Of a stretch of DNA of 64,000 nt, positions 41,547-49,065 are shown piece by piece. The notes under the pieces are model-generated. The model saw only the letters and a list, made by a program, of their open reading frames with translations, was not told the origin of the DNA and did not search any database. Source of the stretch: Dehalobacter alkaniphilus. Lineage in GTDB: Bacteria > Bacillota > Desulfitobacteriia > Desulfitobacteriales > Syntrophobotulaceae. Both the position numbers and the translations under genes were made by a program. The DNA is taken from contig CP148031.1 in assembly GCA_040500365.1 (NCBI GenBank), positions 2,542,001 to 2,606,000 on the forward strand. The letters are read 5' to 3'. The number at the start of each line of letters is the position of its first letter. The first letter of the stretch is position 1.

Positions 41547-43694
41547 TTATTTCTTCACAAGTCTGGTTATACTCTGGATGTCAAGGATTAAACTAATGCT
41601 TCCGTCACCTAAAAGCGTACACCCTCCTAACTCATTATCTTTTTTAAGATTTTGTATGTAATACGGCAGTGCTTTAACAACGACCTGTTGTTCTCCAAGC
41701 AGTTCATCAGCAAATATACAACAAGATGTTTCTTCATTTTCAACCATGATAAATATGCCCTGGCTTAATTCCGTAATTTCAGTTTTGACTTTGTACAGCG
41801 TATGGAGCCTGATAACCGGATAACACTCACCCCTTACCATAATCATTTCATTTTCATCAGGGTCTCTGATAATATCGGATTCTTTCGGCCTGAATGATTC
41901 TCTGATGGATATTGTCGGTATGGTATACCTTGAATTTCCGACTTTAATATTCATTCCGCCGATAATCGCCAATGTTAATGGGATCTTCATCGTAATGGCA
42001 GTGCCTGCACCTTCAGTACTGTCTACCGAAACGGATCCGCCTACCGTCTGGATATTCTTGGAGACGACATCCATGCCGACGCCTCTTCCGGAAAATTCCG
42101 TGATGTTCTCTTTGGTTGAAAATCCGGGCAGAAAGATCAGATTAAAGATTTCGCGGTCGCTTATCTCCTGTTCCGATTTGGTCAGAAGGCCATTCTGTCT
42201 GGCTCTGCTCAGGATTTTTTCTTTATTCAGTCCTTTACCATCATCCCTGACAATGATCAGAACATCGCTTCCAGCATTTTTTGCTTCCAGGGTGATTGTC
42301 CCAGCTTTGGACTTCTCTGCCGCAACCCGTTCCCCAGCCGCCTCAATCCCATGATCAATCGCGTTGCGGATCAGATGCATCAGCGGATCAGAAATATGTT
42401 CAATAATATTTTTGTCAACTTCCGTTTCCTCACCGATGATCTCTAAACGCACTTCTTTGTTCAGCTTCTTACTCATATCGCGTACGATTCTGTGCATTTT
42501 GTGAAAAGTCGTCGACAGCGGAACCATCCGGATCGCCATGACCATATCCTGCAATTCCCCAGTGATTTTCCCGAGCTGCCGGGCTGCCTTATAGAAATTA
42601 TCTAGCTGCAGCCCTATAAGGTCAGGGTTTTGGGTAACCATGGCCTCGGCAATCACCATTTCTCCGACCAGGTCCATCAGTCTGTCCAGCTTGGCGACAT
42701 TGACACTGATGATGCTCTGCTGGGCAGAAGAAAGAGAGACTTCCTTCTCGGCCTTTTCCCCCCTTTCAACTGTCTGTAGGACAGGAATCTGTGGGGTTAA
42801 AGCATTCTCATGTTGATTCATCACCGGTTCGTCTTCCTGATCTTCGATCTGCTCCAACTTCAGCTCTCTGAGGAAAATCGTCTGCATGAAGAATTCATGC
42901 ATTTCTTCATAGCTTTTATCTGTCCTTAAGACTACTGTAAAGCCCTGTTCTTTAATGACCTGAGCACTCAGATCATTTTCAATAATATCTTCCGGGGTGA
43001 AAATGTACTTGTCCGCAATTTCTTTCAAATTATGGATGACGGTGTAGGCTCTGATATTTTCCATTTCACAGCCGTCCTGATAGAAGATTACAGCCTTGTA
43101 CCAGTTCTTTTTAGACAGGGCCGCCGGGGGCTCTGTTATGTTCGGGGCAATATAATATCTGGGTTTTTCTTCAGGTATTTTTTCAGGTATTTCTTCTATG
43201 TCTTCCGGTATGTCCTTCAGATCTTCTACTGAATTTTTCTTCGTTTCTTTCCTGGATGTAAATACTTTTTCTGCTGAAGAATTTTGTAATTTCAGTTTGT
43301 TCAGGAAATCTGCAATCGTCTCTTTCAGACGCTGTGCATCTCCGTCAACGGGATCTTTGGCTTTGACTTTTTCCAGTTCGACTTTGAGAAAATCGACACC
43401 TTCGAGCACAATATCCGAAAGCGCGGAGCAGTCGACCTCCCGTGGATCGTTTTCGCGGATGAAATAAAACAAGTCCTCAATGGAATGGGCGAGAGAGGCG
43501 ATGTTGTCAAAAAGCATCATTGCAGATGAACCCTTAATGGTATGCATGATCCGGAAGATCTCATTGACATCGTCTTTGGAAATATGATTGGATTTTTCAC
43601 TGGCCAGAATGGAGTGCTCTAGCTGTTCAAGCAAATTGGACGTTTCGAAAATATACAGGTCTAACATGGATTCATTGGAATAATTACCAGCCAT
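41547..43694 (-). CDS. cheA: Chemotaxis histidine kinase CheA
   Basis: A CheA of about 715 residues. HPt domain 1-110 with phospho-acceptor His at about 51 (MHTIKGSSAMML), a P2-like domain about 200-285, the dimerisation helices about 325-385 (VAKLDRLMDLVGEMVIAEAM), HATPase with DPLMHLIRNAIDHGIE and GRGVGMDVVSKNI, and a CheW-like C-terminal domain from about 580. It autophosphorylates and passes phosphate to CheY and CheB. The ATG at 43694 follows a GGGGGG-rich ribosome site. Confidence 0.95.
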   Translation of the reverse strand: MAGNYSNESMLDLYIFETSNLLEQLEHSILASEKSNHISKDDVNEIFRIMHTIKGSSAMMLFDNIASLAHSIEDLFYFIRENDPREVDCSALSDIVLEGVDFLKVELEKVKAKDPVDGDAQRLKETIADFLNKLKLQNSSAEKVFTSRKETKKNSVEDLKDIPEDIEEIPEKIPEEKPRYYIAPNITEPPAALSKKNWYKAVIFYQDGCEMENIRAYTVIHNLKEIADKYIFTPEDIIENDLSAQVIKEQGFTVVLRTDKSYEEMHEFFMQTIFLRELKLEQIEDQEDEPVMNQHENALTPQIPVLQTVERGEKAEKEVSLSSAQQSIISVNVAKLDRLMDLVGEMVIAEAMVTQNPDLIGLQLDNFYKAARQLGKITGELQDMVMAIRMVPLSTTFHKMHRIVRDMSKKLNKEVRLEIIGEETEVDKNIIEHISDPLMHLIRNAIDHGIEAAGERVAAEKSKAGTITLEAKNAGSDVLIIVRDDGKGLNKEKILSRARQNGLLTKSEQEISDREIFNLIFLPGFSTKENITEFSGRGVGMDVVSKNIQTVGGSVSVDSTEGAGTAITMKIPLTLAIIGGMNIKVGNSRYTIPTISIRESFRPKESDIIRDPDENEMIMVRGECYPVIRLHTLYKVKTEITELSQGIFIMVENEETSCCIFADELLGEQQVVVKALPYYIQNLKKDNELGGCTLLGDGSISLILDIQSITRLVKK

Positions 43695-43724
43695 TTTTAT
43701 CTGCCCCCCAAACATATCAACTGA

Positions 43725-44090
43725 CTATTTTAATGCATTCACCTGATTTAAGGTTTTGACTACGACATCCTCTTTGAACGGTTTGATAATAAAGGACTTT
43801 GCACCAAGCGCAACAGCCTGCCTTACCATACTTTCCTGTCCCATCGCGGAAACCATCACGACCTTGGCTTTCGGATCAAATTTCATGATTTCAGGTAATG
43901 CTTCCAAACCGGACATTTCAGGCATCGTAATATCCATGGTAACGACATCAGGTTGCAATTGTTTATAGCTTTCCAGGCCTTCCAACCCGTTCGCAGCCTC
44001 ACCGACGACCTCAAAACCGTTGTTCTGAAGCATATTTCTGATCGCCAGCCGCATAAATGCCGCATCATCTACAATCAGTACTCTAATCAA
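43725..44090 (-). CDS. cheY: Chemotaxis response regulator CheY
   Basis: A 121-residue receiver: LIVDDAAFMRLAIRNML with the acidic pocket, phospho-acceptor in TMDITMPEMSGLEAL (Asp about 54), conserved Ser in VSAMGQE and Lys in FIIKPFKED. It matches the CheY type used with FliM/FliN-type switches in Firmicutes. It overlaps the TetR gene by eight bases and leads into cheA. Confidence 0.92.
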   Translation of the reverse strand: MIRVLIVDDAAFMRLAIRNMLQNNGFEVVGEAANGLEGLESYKQLQPDVVTMDITMPEMSGLEALPEIMKFDPKAKVVMVSAMGQESMVRQAVALGAKSFIIKPFKEDVVVKTLNQVNALK

Positions 44091-44700
44091 TGGACTCCCT
44101 CCTTTGAGGATTAATCTTGTCTTGAATGAAAGAACCCAGGATCGTGTTAACTGCCTCCAGGCATTTTCCCCGCAAAGAGAAAGAATACTGCTGTAGTCTC
44201 CACCTCGCGCAAAGCGCTACGCAGGTTCCGATAATGATATCAGTCAGCATCTCGCTCGATAGTTTCGGAGGTATTTCCCCTGTCTCCTGGCCTCTCTGAA
44301 TAATTTTCTTTAAAAAGACAAATCGCGTTGAATAAATGTCTTCGACTTTTGATTTTAACGCTTCGTCATAGCGCATAATTTCCAAAGATAGAAGTACTGC
44401 GGTGATTGACGGATAATTTTCGTAATACGAAGAAAGTGATTCGACAAGAAAAATAATCGCTTCTTCCGTGGTTTCTTTCTGCTGGGCCGTAAGGAACAGG
44501 TCGCTGTCATACTGCGAGAAATAATCCAGGACGCCGAGCATCAGTTCATTTTTGCTTTTAAAATGCTTATAGATGGCTCCCTCGGTGATATTCTGCTTTT
44601 TGGCAATCTCGCGTGTCGAAATTTGGTGGATTCCGTATTTATCGATCAAATCAATTGTCGTTAAGATGATGCTTTCTTTCCGATGTATTAGTAAATTCAT
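44083..44700 (-). CDS. TetR-family transcriptional regulator, first gene of chemotaxis operon
   Basis: A protein of about 205 residues. The N-terminal helix-turn-helix is TTIDLIDKYGIHQISTREIA then EGAIYKHFKSKNELML, the TetR signature. The C-terminal ligand-binding domain is helical and unspecific. I chose the ATG at 44700, because a GGAGGA sits upstream; the frame extends to 44745, across a palindrome that is better read as its operator. Being the first gene of a che operon, and overlapping cheY by eight bases, suggests it controls this operon; the ligand is unknown. Confidence 0.85.
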   Translation of the reverse strand: MNLLIHRKESIILTTIDLIDKYGIHQISTREIAKKQNITEGAIYKHFKSKNELMLGVLDYFSQYDSDLFLTAQQKETTEEAIIFLVESLSSYYENYPSITAVLLSLEIMRYDEALKSKVEDIYSTRFVFLKKIIQRGQETGEIPPKLSSEMLTDIIIGTCVALCARWRLQQYSFSLRGKCLEAVNTILGSFIQDKINPQRRESID

Positions 44701-44726
44701 ATGGTAATAAACTCCTCCCTTGGAAA

Positions 44727-44742
44727 GTAAGTGTTTACTTAC
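44727..44742. promoter_or_regulatory. Palindrome, probable TetR-type operator
   Basis: GTAAGTGTTTACTTAC, six-base arms with a four-base spacer, lies just upstream of the ribosome binding site of the TetR gene. The position suits autoregulation. Confidence 0.6.
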
Positions 44743-44770
44743 CATCTTTTACACCTAATATACTGCATAA

Positions 44771-44782
44771 TTTGTCGAATGT
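44771..44782. promoter_or_regulatory. Possible Spo0A box upstream of the chemotaxis operon
   Basis: TTTGTCGAATGT contains the full 0A-box core TGTCGAA with the preferred flanking T residues. It lies about 70 bases upstream of the TetR start. A single short match; the regulator itself is not in the window. Confidence 0.4.
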
Positions 44783-44954
44783 CTACAATTTTTGACATAA
44801 TATTTTAAATATTTTGATATATTCTTCGTATGGCTAAATATATATTTGGATTGGCTTACATACAATTTTAGGGAATAAAAAAAGGCTTCCTGTTAAATCA
44901 GATAAGCCTGTTTCCCTATTTAATATTTTTTCGTTGAATTTGGATTAAAGGAAT

Positions 44955-44998
44955 CAAAAAAGAGATTGATGCAATTTGATTGATTCAATCTCTTTTTT
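44955..44998. terminator. Intrinsic terminator after the HesB-like gene
   Basis: AAAAAAGAGATTGA at the left pairs with TCAATCTCTTTTTT at the right. Read on the minus strand it lies six bases behind the selenoprotein stop codon and ends in a T-run. The remaining bases between 44783 and 44954 hold a weak AGGCTT/AAGCCT hairpin and no gene. Confidence 0.85.
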
Positions 44999-45003
44999 GA
45001 GCT

Positions 45004-45333
45004 TTATGATTCACAGCTTCCGGAACTGCAGTCCGATCCGCACTCACCTTTTAAGGGTGATTTAATTTCAAATTGGTCCCCATCGGGGGTGTCAATATAA
45101 TTGATCACAACACCCTCAAGAACTTCTGTAAATTGCTTGTCTGCAACAATTTTTAGTCCATGCTGTTCATCAAATATATCGTCAGGGGTCTTTGACTCAT
45201 CCAGAGTCATGCCGTAATTCGGCCCCCTTCAGCCAATGCCGGCTACATAGAGCCGTAAGTAAGAATTATCCATATTCTGAGTCACCATGATGTCTATAAT
45301 TCTCTTGGCCGCGATTTCAGTAACTTCAAACAT
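45004..45333 (-). CDS. HesB/IscA-like selenoprotein (in-frame TGA decoded as selenocysteine)
   Basis: From ATG at 45333 (AAAAGGAGG upstream) the frame runs to TAA at 45004, 109 residues, broken only by TGA at 45231-45229, codon 35. The context is LRLYVAGIG-U-RGPNYGMTLDE, where HesB/IscA homologues have a cysteine (GxGCxGxxYG). Homology continues unbroken past the TGA in the same frame, ending in a Cys-rich tail (GECGSDCSSGSCES). HesB-like selenoproteins are known in other bacteria. A stem-loop in the right place follows the TGA. It probably acts in iron-sulfur handling; exact role unknown. Standard gene callers will report only the 68-residue fragment from 45210. It is monocistronic with its own promoter and terminator. 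Confidence 0.85.
45193..45231 (-). promoter_or_regulatory. Candidate bacterial SECIS element
   Basis: Behind the TGA on the minus strand TGACTC (45209-45204), loop TGGAT, GAGTCA (45198-45193) form a six-pair hairpin. The loop begins 25 bases after the TGA and has G at its second and third positions, inside the range described for bacterial SECIS elements. A smaller GCCG/CGGC stem lies between. Confidence 0.6.
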
Positions 45334-45354
45334 AATCGCACCTCCTTTTTAGTC

Positions 45355-45369
45355 TGACAATCGTTATCC
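45355..45369. promoter_or_regulatory. Fur-like operator overlapping the selenoprotein transcription start
   Basis: TGACAATCGTTATCC matches the 7-1-7 Fur box (TGATAATnATTATCA) at 11 of 14 positions. It covers the predicted transcription start of the HesB-like gene. Iron control would suit an iron-sulfur gene. Confidence 0.4.
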
Positions 45370-45398
45370 ATATTACATGAATAAGAAATGCTTGTCAA
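45370..45398 (-). promoter_or_regulatory. Sigma-A promoter of the HesB-like gene
   Basis: Minus strand perfect TTGACA (45398-45393), 17-base spacer, TAATAT (45375-45370), about 37 bases upstream of the start codon. Confidence 0.75.
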
Positions 45399-45452
45399 AA
45401 TGATTGAAAAACAAATTGAAAAGTTGTAGTATGTCTAATTAATTAGCAGATT

Positions 45453-46001
45453 TTACATATCGTCAAGCAGGTTATTAAACCGGTTTGTTGCCTTGATATA
45501 TTTCACCAGTTCGTTAATCATAATTCCGGTTATGATTCCGGTAGGCACTGAAAACAGTAGCATAACCGGCAAGTAAAAAAAGATCCCTGAAAACCTTAGA
45601 ACCAAGGCTGCCATGGCCAATTGCCCGAGATTATGGGCTACAGCCCCTGCTACACTGATACCAACCATACTCAGACCTGTAAATAGATGTAACAGCACTG
45701 CCATGACGATCGCAGCTGCAACAGCGCCTAAAAAGCTCATAAAAAAACCCATGCCGAATAAGGTCCCACTGAGCAGAGAGCCGAGAATTGTCCGCAGTAC
45801 GGTAATCTGCAGGGCCGTCTTAAAGTCAAAGACAACCAAAGCCACCAAGGTAATAATATTGGCCAAACCCAGCTTCACTCCCGGTATAGGCAGCGGACTA
45901 GGGAACATACTCTCAAGATAATGAAGAACGGAGGCTTGCGCCACGAGAATGGCAATAACAGCCAGTTTCTTTGTTGATATCACATTTTTGACATGTTCCA
46001 T
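45453..46001 (-). CDS. Gx-type transporter / heptaprenyl diphosphate synthase component I-like membrane protein
   Basis: A protein of about 182 residues with five or six membrane helices. The conserved MFPSPLPIPGVKLGLANIIT and GAVAHNLGQLAMAAL are typical of the Hpre_diP_synt_I / Gx transporter family, whose members look like the substrate-binding S component of ECF transporters. The ATG at 46001 follows GGAGGA; nine more codons are open upstream. It is divergent from an ecfT-ecfA1-ecfA2 set, so an S-component role with that module is likely; the substrate is unknown. Confidence 0.75.
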   Translation of the reverse strand: MEHVKNVISTKKLAVIAILVAQASVLHYLESMFPSPLPIPGVKLGLANIITLVALVVFDFKTALQITVLRTILGSLLSGTLFGMGFFMSFLGAVAAAIVMAVLLHLFTGLSMVGISVAGAVAHNLGQLAMAALVLRFSGIFFYLPVMLLFSVPTGIITGIMINELVKYIKATNRFNNLLDDM

Positions 46002-46107
46002 AACTGGATCTTCCTCCGAATTATGCATTCCCCTTCAGATCATGCAATTTTTATTTGATGTCTTGTTTTAATCGAAGTCTTATTTTAATCAAATAGATTT
46101 ATTTTAT

Positions 46108-46136
46108 TTGCATTAAACCCATATAAGTACTATTAT
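46108..46136 (+). promoter_or_regulatory. Sigma-A promoter of the ecf operon
   Basis: TTGCAT, 17-base spacer, TATTAT, ending 36 bases upstream of the ecfT start codon. Confidence 0.6.
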
Positions 46137-46172
46137 TCATACGAAACAGAAATTGTCAAAGGAGCCTTTTCA

Positions 46173-46970
46173 ATGATCGGTATGAAATTAGGCCAATACG
46201 TCTATGGGAATTCCCTGCTCCATTTATTGGATCCCCGAACGAAAATATTGAGCTGCTTATTGGTCATTTTTTCCGTCATAATTACCGATAATTTGTATTT
46301 TCTGCTTTTCTTGATTCTATTAATGGCTGCTGCCATTATTTCTTCCGGATTAAGCTATCAATTAATTCTGAGCAGTTTATTGAAATTAAGATATCTGCTT
46401 CTTTTTACGCTGGTCTTCCAGGGATTTCTCACGCCGGGCGAAACTGTTTTGATGGTTGGAAAGCTTAGTATGACCAGAGAAGGTCTGATCTTAGGGCTGA
46501 TCAATATATCGCGGCTGGTTATTTTATTTTTAGGCTCTATGATTTTACTGATGACAACATCATCCCTCAAATTGTCCGCAGGAATCGAATACTTGCTGCT
46601 ACCATTAAGGAAATTACATATTCCTATTCATAATTATACAACCATCCTCAGCATTTCTTTTCGTTTTCTTCCTACTTTATTTGAAGAAGCGGCCATCATA
46701 AAAAATGCTCAAAAATCAAGGGGAGCCCAATTTGATTCATCAAATATTGTTGTCCGGATAAAGAGCTATACTGCCATTCTGATTCCCTTATTTGAAGCGT
46801 CCCTGGTTCGGGCCGCTGACTTGGGTGAAGCGATGGACAGCAGGTGCTTTACTTCCCATCCCAATCAGTTAAGGTTAAACCGTTTACAAATGAAACGTCG
46901 GGATATCCTGTTTTTAATCCAAATGACCGCCGTTTTAGGTACAGGTATTACGATTAGCATTCTTCTATAA
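46173..46970 (+). CDS. ecfT: ECF transporter transmembrane coupling protein EcfT
   Basis: A 265-residue protein with five to six membrane helices, starting MIGMKLGQYVYGNSLLHLLD followed by PRTKI, the usual EcfT N-terminus. The C-terminal cytoplasmic coupling helices carry the Ala-Arg-Gly type motifs NAQKSRGAQF and AMDSRCFTS, which dock on the two ATPases. It joins an S component to EcfA1/EcfA2. First gene of a three-gene operon. Confidence 0.92.
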   Translation: MIGMKLGQYVYGNSLLHLLDPRTKILSCLLVIFSVIITDNLYFLLFLILLMAAAIISSGLSYQLILSSLLKLRYLLLFTLVFQGFLTPGETVLMVGKLSMTREGLILGLINISRLVILFLGSMILLMTTSSLKLSAGIEYLLLPLRKLHIPIHNYTTILSISFRFLPTLFEEAAIIKNAQKSRGAQFDSSNIVVRIKSYTAILIPLFEASLVRAADLGEAMDSRCFTSHPNQLRLNRLQMKRRDILFLIQMTAVLGTGITISILL

Positions 46971-46986
46971 GTCAGGAGCCGAAAGT

Positions 46987-47826
46987 ATGACTGCTCAAGG
47001 TATCGAATTCGTCAAGGTCACAAAGCATTATATAGATTACTCTCAAGGGAAAACACCTGCGCTGAAAGATATCTCCTTGTCGATCAGGAAGGGCGAATAT
47101 GTCGGTTTGCTTGGGATGAATGGTTCGGGAAAATCTACCCTGGCCAAACTATTAAATGGCCTGCTTAAACCAACGGATGGAAAGGTCTTTATCAATGGGC
47201 TTGATACGGCAAACATTGAACAACTGCCTGAAATCCGCAGACTCGTCGGTATGGTTTTTCAAAACCCCGATAATCAATTAATCAGTCCTGTTATTGAGGA
47301 AGAAATTGCTTTTGGCCCTGAAAATTTAGGACTGCCAGTTCCAGAGATCAATCGCCGGATCAATTGGGCACTTCAGGTGTGCGGCCTCGAAGACAAAAGG
47401 CATCATGCACCGCATCTGCTTTCAGGCGGACAAAAACAAAGGGTGGCTCTGGCTTCGGCCTTGGCGATGCTGCCTGAATACCTCGTTCTTGATGAGCCGA
47501 CTTCGATGCTGGATCCGGCAGGCAGGAAGGAACTGCTTGAACAGCTGCGGGTCTTAAATAAGCAGGAAGACATGACCATCCTGATCATCAGCCATAATCC
47601 AGAGGATTTGGTCCAGGCAGACAGGCTAATTGTTCTGGATCACGGATCAATCTTTTTACAGGGGACCCCAAGGGAAGTCTATGCCAACGCCAAATTGGCA
47701 GAACTGGGACTGGATACCCCCGCGGTTTACCAATTGATCAACCAATTGGGATCAAACGGATATCCTGTTCCCGAAAACGTCAAATCAGTCCGGGAGTTGG
47801 TGGATTATCTATGCCTGCAGTTGTAG
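46987..47826 (+). CDS. ecfA1: ECF transporter ATPase EcfA1
   Basis: A 279-residue ABC ATPase. Walker A is GMNGSGKSTLAKLLNG, the Q-loop MVFQNPDNQLIS, the signature LLSGGQKQRVALA, Walker B LVLDEPTSMLDP and the H-loop ISHNPEDL. The Q-loop and C-terminal extension are those of energy-coupling-factor ATPases. It overlaps ecfA2 by 16 bases. Confidence 0.93.
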   Translation: MTAQGIEFVKVTKHYIDYSQGKTPALKDISLSIRKGEYVGLLGMNGSGKSTLAKLLNGLLKPTDGKVFINGLDTANIEQLPEIRRLVGMVFQNPDNQLISPVIEEEIAFGPENLGLPVPEINRRINWALQVCGLEDKRHHAPHLLSGGQKQRVALASALAMLPEYLVLDEPTSMLDPAGRKELLEQLRVLNKQEDMTILIISHNPEDLVQADRLIVLDHGSIFLQGTPREVYANAKLAELGLDTPAVYQLINQLGSNGYPVPENVKSVRELVDYLCLQL

Positions 47827-48689
47827 AAACGAATCATCTTTCTTATACGTACTTACCCGGTTCAGTTTATGAACATCAAGCTCTCAAAGACATTAGTATT
47901 TCTCTGGCAAAAGGAGAATTCCTTGGCATACTGGGACCCAACGGCTCCGGTAAATCGACACTCGCCCAACATTTCAACGGATTGCTCCGGCCTACGTCCG
48001 GTCAAATGACTGTATGCGGAATTCCAACTTCAGATCCTAAACGAAGTAAGGATCTTTGGAAAAAAGCAGGGCTGGTTTTTCAATATCCCGAACAGCAGAT
48101 TTTTCAAATTACAGTCTTTGATGAAGTGGCCTATGGACCAAGGAATTTAGGCCTGCCTGAAACGGAAGTAGCAGAAAGAGTCCATGATGCCCTACAGCAA
48201 GTTGGTATAAACCAGGAGAATATCAACCAATTGGCCCCGGTCACACTGAGCGGCGGCATGCGAAGAAGAATTGCCATTGCCGGGATACTGGCCATCCAGC
48301 CGGAAATACTCATCCTCGATGAACCCATGGCAGGTTTGGATGCTGCCGGCCGGAGACTGCTTTCTGATATATTTAAACAACGTCAAGAAAAAAAAGAAAC
48401 AACGGTCATGATTTCTCACAACCTCAAAGAAATCATGACTATCACAGATAAGATTGCTATCCTGGACAGCGGGTCCATGATCTTTTTTGGAGACGTTAAA
48501 GACCTGCTGATGAAACCTGAAATTCTTAGTCGATATCAACTGGAATTGCCGGAGTACTTGCAAGTTGTTTATCGGCTGGCTGAGAAAGGGTTTGCTATCA
48601 AAACCGACATTAGCAGTACAGAAGAAGCCGGCGAAGAAATCCTAAGATTTCTTCAAGAAAATAAGTATGGGGGCGTAACGAAACTTTAG
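47811..48689 (+). CDS. ecfA2: ECF transporter ATPase EcfA2
   Basis: A 292-residue ABC ATPase: Walker A GPNGSGKSTLAQHFNG, Q-loop LVFQYPEQQIFQ, signature TLSGGMRRRIAIAG, Walker B ILILDEPMAGLDA, H-loop ISHNLKEI. It pairs with EcfA1 to power vitamin or metal uptake. The stop codon lies inside a long terminator-like hairpin. Confidence 0.93.
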   Translation: MPAVVETNHLSYTYLPGSVYEHQALKDISISLAKGEFLGILGPNGSGKSTLAQHFNGLLRPTSGQMTVCGIPTSDPKRSKDLWKKAGLVFQYPEQQIFQITVFDEVAYGPRNLGLPETEVAERVHDALQQVGINQENINQLAPVTLSGGMRRRIAIAGILAIQPEILILDEPMAGLDAAGRRLLSDIFKQRQEKKETTVMISHNLKEIMTITDKIAILDSGSMIFFGDVKDLLMKPEILSRYQLELPEYLQVVYRLAEKGFAIKTDISSTEEAGEEILRFLQENKYGGVTKL

Positions 48690-48710
48690 TTTAAGTTTCG
48701 TTGCGCCCCC
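48669..48710. terminator. Strong GC-rich hairpin at the end of the ecf operon
   Basis: GGGGGCGTAACGAAACTT pairs with AAGTTTCGTTGCGCCCCC across a five-base loop, with one mismatch. The T-tract is weak (TGTCTCTGTT). The left arm contains the last codons of ecfA2. Confidence 0.7.
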
Positions 48711-48909
48711 TGTCTCTGTTATAAGATGTAATTTTGGATATTAAGTTTCTCTTTAACTGGCCATTTTTCATATGGTCTTTCTTCATACGCATAAAGGTGG
48801 CATCATGATCCGTCTTGAAGTAACTATTTCTTTCTTCCAGTATAAGCTCTTGCTGTTCATATTTCTGCATTCTTGGACCCGGTCTCTCTTCATCCGATTT
48901 CTTGGCCAA
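48691..48909 (-). pseudogene. Remnant of an IS1182-family transposase
   Basis: The reverse strand codes a 72-residue fragment with QKYEQQELILEERNSYFKTD then HDATFMRMKKDHMKNGQLK, which matches the internal region of IS1182-type transposases (RNSYSKTDPDATFMRMKEDHMKNGQLKPGYN region). After GQLK the frame diverges and stops, and the parts before and after are missing. It is a relic of an element at the left side of the topoisomerase gene. The bases 48910-49065 hold no other recognisable gene. Confidence 0.65.
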
Positions 48910-49065
48910 TCTCTCGGCCCCTTTTTACAGGTGCGCCGGCGGCAAAAGTAAAATAAATCGATAGAATACTCCTTTAGGGGTGGTTGTGTTTTGTCCATTT
49001 TCCAAACCTGAACATATCATATTCCAGCAAATGTTTGGAATATTTTTTTGTTTCAGGAGGAATGA

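Noticed and set aside
45004..45210. 68-residue ORF starting at the internal Met (45210) as a separate gene
   Set aside because: It lacks the N-terminal half of the HesB fold and a ribosome site; the continuous frame through TGA from 45333 explains it better.
48783..48998. 71-codon ORF overlapping the IS1182 relic in another frame
   Set aside because: No protein similarity, and the relic in the other frame explains the sequence.
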